Shown here piece after piece: positions 32,166-43,546 of a stretch of DNA of 64,000 bases (position 1 is its first letter; each line of letters begins with the position of its first letter). The notes under the pieces were generated by a model that was given only the letters and a program-made list of their open reading frames with translations, did not search any database and was not told where the DNA came from. The position numbers and the translations under genes are program-made. The DNA is from Siphonodentalium dalli (taxonomy: Eukaryota; Mollusca; Scaphopoda; Gadilida; Siphonodentaliidae), in the NCBI GenBank assembly GCA_032622095.1, contig CP136063.1, forward strand, positions 178,725,956 to 178,789,955, given 5' to 3'.

Positions 32166-32299
32166 CTGTCTCCGAATAAATACATTTTTTAAGGCTGATA
32201 AATCTCATCCAGAAACCTCGGTCGGGGACCCATGCAGTGCCAGCGACTATGTCCGTAAGGTACATGTATACATGGCACGCTATATCTCGCCGTAAGCCA

Positions 32300-35200
32300 T
32301 CCAGCTGTATCGAACCTGGTTCTGTTACCGAGAAGCGCCAATTTGAGATCAATGCCAATGGAGGGTATTGCCCGATTTATGTACATGCTGTATCTAGACA
32401 GTAGCATAACCGAGGTTTCCAATGTAGTAGAGGCTCTTATGTTCATTTTTTGGCTCCCGTGTGCATTTTGTGAAGAAATATAGCCACTATGCTCATGATG
32501 TTGCCTGATATCTGGGGCACCAGAAAACAAATGTTAGACACCTGGGGGTCGCGACTGGGTGGATTTATGACGTCATCAAGATGGCCGCCATCCAACATTT
32601 CAGAGTAGGCACTGGATCAGTTTGATTAATAGCTAGTAGTGGATTTATAGTATGAAATATAATATTTCTCTACTGTTGTGACACTATGATAACAGGCTTC
32701 ACTTTGACAGAAAAATTGACCACATTTAACCAAGATGGCCGCCAAAATGGCGACCGAAGTTCGGAAAAATGATGAATTTTCACACATGTCTCTTAAAACA
32801 TTCACGGTTGTTTGAAATCGGTGGCTAATATCAACTTAATTTTAAGTACATTTGAATACCTAACCATTTGAACATGATAATATGTCATACTTTGGGGTCT
32901 TATTCATACAAAATTTCGTCAAAATATTAATTCATAAATATGCTATGAAATTTTACCAAATATCGATTTTGTAATTCAAGCCAAGTGTTAGCCAGAAAAT
33001 AGCTGAATTTGATGACAAACATTTGCAATAGGTTTAAACATATAGATTGCCATATAATTACAACCAAAAAAGTGCATCTGTATTCAAGATGGCGACCAAA
33101 ATGGTTGCCAAAATTGATAAATCACTAAAATTTGTCAAATTTTCATTGATATCACTCCTAATGTGCGATTTAGTTAATATAGGTGAATATATTTGCTCCA
33201 TGTTGGCGTAATAACATGGAGACATGAAACAAAATGAATAGTTTGTGAACAATGGCTGTTTATACTCAAGAATTCGAGAGAATGAAACTTCGAAAATGAG
33301 ATGAAATCATCAAAATGCCAACCATGAATAATTTCAGAGTTGGCATTGAGTCTGGGAGGAAAATTTAGATAGTGAAATGATTATGTTTCGCGACCAATAA
33401 TACTATTGGATCACACTTCCTCTTGACGGTGCAATTTGGACCTCAAAATCCAAGATGGCTCCCAAAACGGCGACCGAAATTCTAATAATTGATGATTTTT
33501 CACACTCGCCTCTTAAATTATTCACAGTGGTTTGAAATCGGTGGCTACCAGCAACCTTATTTTGAATGAATTATACTATCTAATCATTCGACAACCATGA
33601 TATGTTAGATTAACATATTATTACCTATATGAATCTAAATTCAGGATGGTGACTCAGATGGTTACCAAAATGGAGAAATCATCCAAATTTGCTAGTTTTC
33701 ATTGATAACGCTCCTAATGTGGGTTTCAGTGACTACTGGTAAACATATTTGTTCCCCTGTTGACAAAAGTGTCAGGAATGCTGATACAATCTGATACAAT
33801 ATGAATATTTGCGAAAAGTAGCTGCTTATATTCGAGATTTCATGAGAATGGAAACAGAAACCATGAAAAGTAGATAAATTCATCTGATGTTGACCTATTT
33901 GAAAATATCAAAATCTGAATACATGCTGATTACATCCATCATTACATGTACATAGGAAATGTCCTGATTGGGTACTCGACTGGAGAAAAATCCCTACCTC
34001 AACAATAAGGCTGTCGGTATTGAGCAATACTTTAATTACTTCCCCTTGATAGCGCCCCCCTTATGGGGTTTTGGCTAAGAATTTTTCACTTGACTCCTGT
34101 ATTGCTCGTGTAATGCCATCATACTAAGTCAATTCTACCGAAATTCAGTTGCTCACGGAAATTAATTGAATGGACATCACACAATGCAGTACCCAAAAAC
34201 AGTAGCGGCATATAATGCGTTGACATTACAGACATCTTCCATGTTAACAAGCTTAATAATTAGTGTATACTTAGTACAAATATAAGAATAGTAGCAAATA
34301 TTTGTGTGATTCGTTCTTATTAAATACATGTACGAAAACACAGGGTATACTTTTGTGAAACTGAGAAAAATTACAATTGCCCGTCCTTGAATAACATCTA
34401 GTTCAAATTGTGTGTGCATCAGGGGATTATATGACAGTAATTGCTTTGTCGCAGACTACAAAACGAGAGCGTTCAGATGTGAGCTCTATGTGTCTTCTGC
34501 GAAGAAGAATCGCATTGGTGGATTTCTACCAGACCTCTGCTTATTACATGCGATAAATAGCGACTAGATATAAATTATGTTCAGGTTTGTATCAAAACAG
34601 AAACTGCTGTGGAGCTCTGGTCAGCTCATAGGTCAACTCACTGACTCCACACCAAAGATTTGCGAAAGCGTGGCTGATTTTGATCGAGCTAGGATAGGAA
34701 GATAGCCTCATATAATGAGTTCAATTGGTATACATGTGTATTTGAGTTCCACAGAGATAGCTTTCTGGACATCGCATATACTGCAAGTTCGTTCCGTGTA
34801 TGATCCACACCTTCCTGTGCTGAACTTATGCACTCATCAAGTTTATATTAGATACACCCATGTCATGTTTGTCACATGTGTTATCGAAGTTCTGTCATGC
34901 TTGCGTTATGCGTTCTCATCAAAATGTCATACAAGAAACATAAATTTTCTTTAAATGCCTGCATTTCTGTAATTTTATCGGCTATCGGCAATGTTGCAGA
35001 AAATATTGATAAAAATCATTTGTCGCACCAATGCACAGTTCAATTTGGTTGTAGAGGCAATTCAACTCACCGACATGTTGAGGTACATGTATTATTACTG
35101 GGTGGAAAGTTTGTAGTATTCTTTCCAGATATTTTATAGAGGAACCTTTGATATCCCACTACAATGAAATCAGGTCTGCGGAAAACTCAGGTCGTTAAAC

Positions 35201-38200
35201 GTTGTAATCGTATACCTTCCTGAGCAATAGTTGAAGTACATTTCAGTTATGGACTCTTCAAATAGCTAACAAACCACAATATTCTCTCAATTCAAGCATA
35301 ACCTTGTTATCTATTACTTCCAACATTTGCGCAGTATCTATATTCCAAGCTTGTTATTGGCCTACTTGTGGATCCGACTATCATGGTTGTACGGTTTGCC
35401 AGCAAATTCTATAAACTACATTTGTTCTTAATAACGTTCCATTAAATGATCTTGATGACCCGTCACTGTATTCATTACTTCGATGCACCACCATATGGCA
35501 TGGACCACAGACGAGCTTCTGGTGTTTCGATGAGGTATTTCATCACTAAATATCCAGGCACTAGGCATAGGCATTTTGATTCACGATATTGTTTCGTTGA
35601 CAACCAGGAAAAAGTTGAGGAGCCGTTATTGTCACTTGCTGGACTCGACATGGAGAATGACAAACCTTAGTCTATTTTTGCCCGATACTGATGTTTTGAC
35701 ATATTCTAAAATAAACTGACAAGCATTAACTCGGTCATGTGCACAGCTCTGTTAGACTACATCAAAGTGAATATGCAATGTATCTGCTATGAGGTCAGTG
35801 GCCGTATTGAAATTTATTTATTAAGTCTGTACCATGGACACTCCATTCCACAACCGAAGCAAATATTCTATATGGATTCTCTGATATGCAGTCGGAGAGT
35901 TTTGTGGTGAGCTCTGTTAGCTTGCGAGATGAGTTTGTAATTCAACTGTAGTTGCTGGGTGAGTTGGTTGTTGATAGACTACCATCAATGTGACCATCTA
36001 TTGGACGAAGTAACAAGAGTGGTACATGTACTGACTCACGTCTTGAGAAGTGTGACAATGTCTCAACTATTCAAACGAATTTCGGGTGATGAAACAGATA
36101 TGCCAAAAACAAGAAACTGAACCATGCAATATCCCGTTATTGTATATTATTAGACACAACTGTTTCATAATTATATACGAAATACTGTTTGCACTAACAT
36201 GTAATGCCTGCGTATTTCTAAGTTGAGCAATTATATTTCCCGGTGGCAGTATGATAGCAATGCAACTTCGACTTCGATGAAGTCAAGGTGTGATATTTGC
36301 CCTGAATCTTCTGAATTTTTGTGGCCGGCCGAAATCAACGTGGTCAACAATTCATCAAGAATAGACAACGAATAAAGCAGATCCGCCCCAAACGAAATAA
36401 TATAGCCATAAAGTTGGATTTATGTCTGTATTATGACTGCAGGGATTCTTTTGCGTTCGAGTACTCGACATGCTCTTATAATGATTCAGTCAGCACATAT
36501 CCGGTTTGACTTCCTTCCCATGAAACGGACAGGATCGTTTAAATTATATTGGGCAATGTCATGTTAGGTTTCTAAGAGTCCATTCCGATATATTCTCGAT
36601 TATAAACAAACTATGTTTGGTCAAACATAGTCACAATATACCTTAACATGATAGTATCTAATTTAGATTGGGCGAATATATCCAACTCCTTTGCTAAATG
36701 CCGTTTGAGAATATAAACATTTGTCACATTTTATAACTGAGTTTTGGCGGCCATTCTGGCAACCATCTTGGGTCAAATAGATCAATGTCGAGTGTAATTG
36801 AATGACACTAACGATATTTAAAACTGTGTACACTTTTGTTTATTTTATTATGCCTATTTCTGTCCAATGTTAATCTAGAAGCTCGAGAAGCAAGTTTATT
36901 TGTGAAATTACATAGCGAATTATTTAATTTGCATTTTTCGGAGTATGGACAACAATTAGACACAAATTACAGCATATATGTTTTCCAAAGTACTTGGTGT
37001 CATGACTGATAAAAACAAAGACAAGTCCTACTCGCCACAGTTTACGAATAACCGAAAATGATGTAAGGGGCATGTGTAACAATTCAACACATTTCTATAT
37101 TTCGGTCGCCATTTTGACAGCCATCTTGGTTTTTTTATCAATCTTGTTCTTTCAAAAGGAAGCATGGTGCAATTTTATCATTGCCGTAGAAATATTGTTT
37201 ATTTTCTATGTTAAATTTTCTTCCTCACTCAGTGCCCATTCTGCAATTTTGTGTGGCTGCCATGAAGATGATTTGACTTAATATTTTCTTGGTATAATTC
37301 TGTTGAATTCTTGGGTATAAGCGGCTATATGGTTCACCAAATTTACAAATTATTCCATAAGTCCATGGATTTACGCGAAAAAGTAGCATATATTCACATA
37401 TATTAACTTTTCCCCAACACATGAGTGATATAAATAAAAATTGGACAGATTTTGGTGATTTCTCCATTTTGGCAGCCATCTTGGCCGCCATCTTAAACGA
37501 AAATGCACTATTTTCAGTGTAACTATATGGCAATTCATATATTTAAAATATTTTTACATTATCTTCATCAAATTTAGTGATTTTCTGTTCAACTATTGGA
37601 CATAATCACATAATTGAATTTTGGTTAACTTTCATAGCACATTTTTGAATTCACATTTTAAAGATTGCTGGCAGGAATGAGATCCGAAATATGACATATT
37701 ATGTTGTAGAAATGGTTGGATACTAGAATTTATTCAAATTTAGGTCTTTATTCGTTACAAATTTCAAACATCGGTTAATGATTCCAGAGGAAAGTGTGAA
37801 AAATCATCAATTTTCCAAATTTCAGTCGCCATTTTGGCGGCCATCTTGGTTTATGGTGGCCACTTTTTCTGTCAAATGGAAGTATGGGGTATTAGTTTCA
37901 CGTCAGTGGTGAGATAATCAAATTTCTATAATAAATTCACAAGTAGATATTGATCAAACTGACTCAGTGCATACTGTGAAATTGTGCATGGCGGCCATCT
38001 TGATGACGTCATAAATCCACCCAGTCGCGACCCCAAGGTGTCTAACATTTGTTTTCTGGTGCCTGAGATATCTAGCAACCTCATTGGCATAGTCGCTATA
38101 TTTCTTCACAAAGTGCACAAGGGAGTACATAAGAGCCTCTACTAATGGGTGTACATCACAATATTCACCATTTGGGAACTTGAATCTGAGTCTATGTCTC

Positions 38201-38225
38201 CCATATATAGCAGACGAGGCCATGC
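32300..38225. repeat. Large inverted repeat IR2
   Basis: The left arm (about 32,300-33,900) and right arm (about 36,600-38,225) are diverged reverse complements. Clear anchors are cgcgactgggtggatttatg followed by acgtcatcaagatggccgcc at 32,550 and its complement at 37,985-38,030; also gtagaggctcttatgt, tgtgaagaaatatagc and accagaaaacaaatgttaga. Paired ATGGCGGCC-type motifs recur along both arms at about 160-190 or 350-365 bp. The 2.7-kb interior has only short frames. IR2 resembles IR1 in layout, though the arms are less similar to each other. Confidence 0.8.
37954..38223 (-). pseudogene. Coding-like relic in the right arm of IR2
   Basis: An 89-codon open frame contains RLRFKFPNGEYCDVHPLVEA and, further on, HFVKKYSDYANEVARYLRHQ. 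The left arm, read on the plus strand at about 32,335-32,530, shows a broken relative (QFEINANGGYCPIYVHAV, then VEALM, with frameshifts). Two diverged copies retaining peptide similarity argue for a coding ancestor. The terminal residues past TGWIYDVIKMAA are translated repeat motif. Family not recognised; it could be a transposon or viral-type gene, or a captured host exon. Confidence 0.4.
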
Positions 38226-38293
38226 AGAATGAGGTCCCAAGATGGTGAATTTAGTGGCGTCACTAAATTCACCCTCTCGGGGCCTCATTCTGC
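38224..38293. mobile_element. GAGGTCCC hairpin element, copy 4
   Basis: gcagaatgaggtcccaagat opens it and ctctcggggcctcattctgc closes it; the centre gtgaatttagtggcgtcact continues into aaattcac as a near-perfect hairpin. It abuts the outer end of the IR2 right arm and separates two minus-strand open frames. Confidence 0.75.
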
Positions 38294-38402
38294 AAATGAC
38301 ATTCACACTAAACTCAGGCTAAATTGTCGGGGAAGGTAACATGACTCATGTATCTGCATGGGTAAATTTGCCGGTGCTTCATGGGGGTCGGTGGGGTTTT
38401 GT

Positions 38403-38780
38403 TTAAGTGCTGTAGATTTTCCATGTGAATTGAGCTCTCTGCTCGGTATTTCTTACACGCGAAGAACTGTCAGCGTCGTGCAAGATATGCATGACCTTTA
38501 TATCATAGAGCGGCTGAAATAAACCAAACGAAACCAACCACAAAGGAACGTGCCAAAAGTGCATATTGGTCATGATGTGCATGCGTCGTATACTCTCGGC
38601 GACATCACTTTCACCTAGATCAACCTGACGCATATAATATTTACGATCAGCAAAAGTGTCATTGGGATTTTTAAGCAGTGGAATATGGCAAACCAAACCA
38701 TATACGCATGTATAGGTAACGACATATATTTCAAAGGTATGTGTCGAGGTTATCGGGATACCGTATCGGGGGACCTGCAT
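38403..38780 (-). CDS. Unidentified 125-codon open frame
   Basis: The frame starts MQVPRYGIPITSTHTFEIYV and includes FADRKYYMRQVDLGESDVAE and HFWHVPLWLVSFGLFQPLYD. Composition is protein-like (balanced charges, several aromatic residues, one possible hydrophobic stretch around LWLVSFGLF) and the frame is not part of a visible repeat. It lies just upstream, on the same strand, of the coding-like relic at 37,954-38,223 with a hairpin MITE between, so both could be parts of one disrupted gene. I recognise no domain, no splice pair was established, and chance openness remains possible. Confidence 0.3.
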   Translation of the reverse strand: MQVPRYGIPITSTHTFEIYVVTYTCVYGLVCHIPLLKNPNDTFADRKYYMRQVDLGESDVAESIRRMHIMTNMHFWHVPLWLVSFGLFQPLYDIKVMHILHDADSSSRVRNTEQRAQFTWKIYST

Positions 38781-38853
38781 GTGCGACAGATGTGTTGTTG
38801 TAAACTAGCAAATGTCCTACGTGTATTTTTACGAATATGAATTTATAGCATTA

Positions 38854-39200
38854 AAGTGATGTGGTACACTCCGGTATAGTGATCAAATAGAAATGGAGAA
38901 TTTTGGAACAATTTCTACAAATAGTATATTCAAATTGACAACACACACCGTCATATATTAATTAAATGCAGTGACTCTCGATGGCAAAACTCGTTTTCGT
39001 TAGTTTATCGCCGATAGATGCGTCCCGAATCGAGTAGTAAATATTTACAATTGAGCATATAGTTCTGGCGACGTTATCTATGGAGTGATACGGTCGATTT
39101 GCTTCAAATTTTCGGCGATGTTAGTAGAATGTTACAGTCCTCCAGTTGATTACTAACTTATCAGTTTCACGCACTCGAACAAGTACATAATATGCCTTTA
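38854..39200. repeat. Dispersed repeat pair, copy 1
   Basis: From aaagtgatgtggtacactcc through gcagtgactctcgatggc, gatgcgtcccgaatcgag and tcggcgatgttagtagaatg, this matches 50,479-50,862 in direct orientation with roughly one difference per ten bases by eye. No coding frame is retained. Confidence 0.75.
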
Positions 39201-39615
39201 ACAATAATGGAACCAACCACCACAAGAATGATAGTGTTGACATGGCCTAGTCAACAAACCACATGCATTTAATTTTTGGCATTTAAAAAAAAAAACACCT
39301 TATTTTTTGCATTTTGCAACGGGCCAACAGAAGTTGGTTATGACGAAACTTGACCAATACAAAACCATATGCCAACTACGCGACGAGGAAACTGGGGTCG
39401 ATTTTGTTTATATATACGATCACTTAACACACGCAACTGTACATTTGTAACTGTAAAACATAAATGACAAAACAGCCTCAATGACAGTTCAGGCTGTTTT
39501 GCGAAAACAAATCTACATGGTGCAAAACAAAAAACGTAACACACACGCTCAGCTGTTGGTAAATTGCAGGAAATTTGAGGTGATAGTACATGTACAGCAC
39601 ACTTTACCCAAACCC

Positions 39616-39829
39616 CGTTCTATACTAAATGGATTCTACCGATCAGTTATAAAAGTATATATATTGGAAAGGGCTATACTATCAATTTGGACGATTGTTC
39701 AGTGAAAATAAGCAGACGAAATGCAGACAAACAGATCACATTAACAAGTACATATCATGCTATTTATTGGTGGGAAATGTTCAGATAATAATGTCAACTC
39801 GTCATTGAGAGTATTTAGTATTAGAAATT
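39616..39829. mobile_element. TTTCTATACTAAA-ended MITE, copy 1
   Basis: Left end ttctatactaaatggattct and right end gtatttagtattagaaat form the terminal inverted repeat. The interior includes aaagtatatatattggaaa and a half hairpin aaatgttcagataataatgt. Relatives lie at 46,757, 50,211 and 63,105. Confidence 0.55.
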
Positions 39830-39978
39830 AAAGGTTTTTGATGATTTAGACAGATATTACATCACCTTGCATGTCCAACAAAATATAGGACTCTTGTATA
39901 TTTTATTATTGTAATTATTAGAAAGCGAATTAAGTCCATCCGAAAACCATGTGCACCGCACCCCCATATATACAAATA

Positions 39979-40266
39979 CACAACTCGTTATAACGACTTG
40001 CAACTCTTTATAACGACTTACAGCTCGTTATAACGACTTGAAAGTCGTTATAACGACTTCCAACAACTCGTTATAACGAGCTGCAATTCGTAGAAAAATG
40101 TACAATTTGTTATAACGACTTATTTATATATATATAAGTCGTTATAACGACTTCCAACAACTCTTTATGACGACTTACAAGTCGTTATAACGAGCTGTAA
40201 GTCGTTATATCGACATGCATGTCGTTATAACGAGTTGTTGGAACTCATTATAACGAGTTGTGCATG
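39979..40266. repeat. Array of CGTTATAACG palindromes
   Basis: About a dozen units of roughly 17-20 bp, each centred on cgttataacg or a near variant, separated by cttgcaact, cttccaacaa and similar linkers. Linkers come in both orientations, so the whole array is also roughly self-complementary around the tatatatata run at 40,122-40,134. Confidence 0.88.
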
Positions 40267-40575
40267 TATATTTTATATTTGCGGGTGCGTTGGTGTTTCG
40301 AATGGATCTAATGCGCTTTCGCAAAATACCAACATTCTTTGTCACATAATATCATAACAAACACGTACGTACACAACACGACAAGCAGCACGAACTTAAA
40401 TTTATCACATGATTAGCACTATTTTCCAATGTAATATTCGAGCGTAATAGACACTTGTAATATCGTCGCGTGCAATGACGTCATGCACGCTGCTCTTTGT
40501 GACAAAGTTCGCTGGCTGTTAATTATTGTTCTTTTCGATAAAATTTTAGCGATTATATGATCATGTGATAAAAAG

Positions 40576-40722
40576 TATCTCAAACTCGTTCTATTTTATA
40601 CGTAATTTATCAACCTCGTCCACTAAATTCTATTTGAGCCTCGGTAAACCTCGGCTCAAATCGAATTTAGTGAACTCGGTTGATAAATTCCGTATAAAAT
40701 AGTAACTCGTTTGAGATCCTCT
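40576..40722. repeat. Hairpin with GATCTCAAACGAG ends
   Basis: gtatctcaaactcgttctat, then acgtaatttatcaacctcg, pair with cgaatttagtgaactcggtt, then gtataaaatagtaactcg and tttgagatcctct. Its plan (agaggatc end, cgagt, ataaa block, central gcctcgg stem) mirrors the hairpins at 25,035 and 27,700 although the bases differ. Confidence 0.7.
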
Positions 40723-41116
40723 ATATATAAACATATACAAAGGGACATCGGTAAAAAAAATGACGATAAAGCTTCGGTAAATAACCCACCATTATATCGT
40801 CGCTGTTATCCAATTGGATTCTATGACAAGCTACTTCCAATGTACATCAAATTATATATAACAATATATTAATATTAAATTATTATAACTAATATATAAA
40901 TATTATATTGTATGTAAGTAGTATATAATCATTGATCCGGTCTTTCTTCACCATTCGAGACAATATACATAATTATATCTAACAAAAGCAAGTATACATG
41001 AGATTTTATGACAGTAAATTCACGAGAACGTATATGCAAATCGTATGTGATTACTCATGTTAAATTATTCTTTATGTTGATATATGTTGTATTTATTATA
41101 TGTGCAACTGCCCATT

Positions 41117-41160
41117 GAGTGTATTTTGCATTAAATCTTATCTTATCTTATCTTATCTTG
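41117..41160. repeat. TCTTA microsatellite tail, possible retrotransposon 3' end
   Basis: gtgtattttgcattaaatct is followed by (tta tc) repeats: ttatcttatcttatcttatc. A short pentamer run directly after a conserved-looking terminus is how many non-LTR elements end. No reverse transcriptase is visible upstream. Confidence 0.4.
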
Positions 41161-41620
41161 TGTGAAAGCATACTGTGGATAACATATAAATATTCATATA
41201 ATTATTGGGAAACATTTTGCTACCAATTAAATTTCATTCCTTTTCGTATAAATGCACTTAGTCCTGTATGCTAATATTTTCAATGCTCAAAAGTTTGTAC
41301 AATCTTAGGAAACCGGCAGTAATTATATATTTTTGATGCAATTCTTCCGCAATAGTACATGAGTCTAAAGTGGTCGACCTCCGACTGAAACGCCACCTGG
41401 TGTAATCTTCTGTCACTGCAGGCAATATTTTGTCAGCGTTTATTTTCTATGAATTGGGGCAGATATAGCGGCTATTTTTAGAATATTACAACATTTAAGT
41501 TGCATGGAAATACATCTTAAAACAATTAATAAATTAAATTAGTGCAACATCAGATGTTTCTCGTGTGAATTTTGGTAAAAATAATTTAAATGTGTCTTGA
41601 AAATGTGTTCCATTGAAATT

Positions 41621-41682
41621 TTGTTGTTGTTGTTTTTGTTGTTGTGTTTTTGTTGCTGTTGTTGTTGTTGTTGTTGTTGAAA
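41621..41682. repeat. TTG trinucleotide microsatellite
   Basis: Runs of ttgttgttgtt interrupted by ttttt and gctg. Glutamine-rich frames on the minus strand (up to 91 codons) are a product of this repeat. Confidence 0.85.
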
Positions 41683-42298
41683 GTGCAGCTGAGAAGAGAT
41701 AGAGCGTCTTAAAGATTCTGAGTGGAATATTGTATCTACCCGGTGCGAAACTAGAAGTGCAGTACATATTGAATTGCATTTCAATATTCTGATATATAAT
41801 TCAATATCTGTCAATCTGGAAAAAACGACACTGGTTGATTCGCTGTTTTATATGCCTGTATATGCCGATAATTACTCTTCAATAATTAAGATGTGGACAT
41901 TCGTCGTTGCTATAGATGCAAAAACAAAAATTATCAAACAAACAATAAGAAGAAAACTTATTTTATTTCAGATGCATGCAATCGGAACCAGGATGCATTA
42001 TATATATAGAGATGCTCTCTTCCCGACAGCGCTTCCAACAACTACAACCAAAATGTATATGAAGCTCTTTCTCAATGATTGAATATATTTATTGTGACCC
42101 AATTATTAAAACATAATATAAAATTAACATGTATATAGACATATTGAATGAGGGAGCACAAGGAGTTGGAAAATAAGTTATATAACTTGTTTTCAATGCA
42201 CGATCCAGTTATTACTACCATAAATTAATAATAAAAATGTAATGTTCCAACATAAGCTCAGAATATACATAGAATGCTTCGGGAGAGCACCCTTATAT

Positions 42299-42575
42299 GG
42301 GTACTGTACACTAAATCCGGCCATTTATGGGACCATCCCCTTTTATACTCAACACAATTTATGCATCAAATGAATGAATTCGAGTATGACATGTTAGTGA
42401 CTCGAGTCATAAACTCATTTTCATTATAATTACCACGTTGTTGTATCGTTCATAGAGCACTGTGCATGAGTGTATTTTGCACTAATCCATTGCTCAAATT
42501 CATTCAGTTGTTGCCTATATTCTGTTGAGTGTAAAATGAGAAGGTCCCATAAATGGCCGGATTTAGTGTACAGTC
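42299..42575. mobile_element. Second copy of the TTAA palindromic MITE
   Basis: tgggtactgtacactaaatc opens and gatttagtgtacagtcccct closes. Internal text such as ccttttatactcaacaca and catgagtgtattttgcacta matches 24,360-24,687. The right flank is TTTAA and the left flank TTAT, so the target duplication has changed by one base. The left inner arm is shorter than in the other copy. Confidence 0.75.
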
Positions 42576-42579
42576 CCCT

Positions 42580-43350
42580 TTAAGTTTTCACAGTATGGCG
42601 GAAACGTGAGTGCATGAAATAAACGAGTTTGCCTGCTTCACAAATTTAATTTCTCGTTATTAAATCAGCGGAAACCAGAACTTCCCGTTTATTATGTAAC
42701 TAATAAGTGTCGCTTTAAATTTAAATCATTGTATTATTCGTATAACGGATATTTGTTTTCTTGGAAGGCCGGATGGAATTCTAGACTACGCGGTGACAGT
42801 TTTCTGAGTTATACAAAGGAGCGCTGTTATTACGGAAATTCCTATCGTGCATACCGTGGATTCCAATATATCGACTTCGAACTTAATACATTTCCGATTA
42901 AACAAATATGCCGCAACGGTTCAAAATATTTAACATTCCACTCACAGGCGCGAGAGGACTCGACTGGAAAGATAGAGCAAGACCGCGCAACCATTGCATA
43001 AGACTAAACCTGCACCAAGCGACTCTATGCGGGTCGATTAAAACCGCCAAGTCGTCTTAGTTGGGTTTTCCCCATAATGAATCATCGAGAAGTTTCCAAC
43101 TTGTGGCTACACGTTTCATCTAAGACATCATAACTAAACACGTCACCGATATAACTGTTCTGTGCGTATTATATACCTTGTAGACACAATGCGCATCGAC
43201 AAATGCACCTCATAACCGATAAAATAACATCAGTTAGTTCTCGTGCTGCAGGATTATCACTTCTCTTTGTTTTACTACAGAATATCACGAGTTTATTCTT
43301 CGTAGCAGATATCTTTTTTTAGTCAGTTCACAACAGGGAAGTCACGCGAC
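42580..43350. other. Upstream of the GADD45 promoter; no gene confirmed
   Basis: A 90-codon frame at 42,729-43,001 has no recognised motif and no second copy. The region could hold distal control elements, but none can be named from sequence alone. Confidence 0.3.
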
Positions 43351-43384
43351 TACGGGTCGTCTGATGCAGTTTTGAATGAATTGA

Positions 43385-43422
43385 CCAATCAGAGAGCAGC
43401 TATCTCGGTCGCAGTATAAATA
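43385..43422 (+). promoter_or_regulatory. GADD45 core promoter: CCAAT and TATA boxes
   Basis: A CCAAT box (43,385-43,389) is followed by a strong TATA box, tataaata (43,415-43,422). Transcription would be expected to start about 25-30 bases downstream, near 43,447-43,452, giving a 5' leader of about 100 bases before the ATG at 43,547. A 10-bp inverted repeat, gtcgtctgat (43,356-43,365) and atcagacgac (43,471-43,480), is centred on the TATA box. Confidence 0.7.
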
Positions 43423-43546
43423 TACTCTGCGCGTGACTGGACGATCATATTGATTCTAACCACCCAGTGAATCAGACGACGCATAGTTTAAATCATATCT
43501 TCTGCTTTAGTGTTATTAATTCTCTTGGATTTAATCACTTCGAAAA

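Noticed and set aside
31933-32358. 141-codon minus-strand frame
   Set aside because: Crosses the poly-G bordered repeat whose inverted copy at 29.4 kb gives the same proline-rich text.
39979-40266. Regular short repeats resembling a CRISPR array
   Set aside because: Units are contiguous palindromes without unique spacers, in an animal genome with spliced genes.
41534-41814. Glutamine-rich minus-strand frames
   Set aside because: Produced by the TTG microsatellite.
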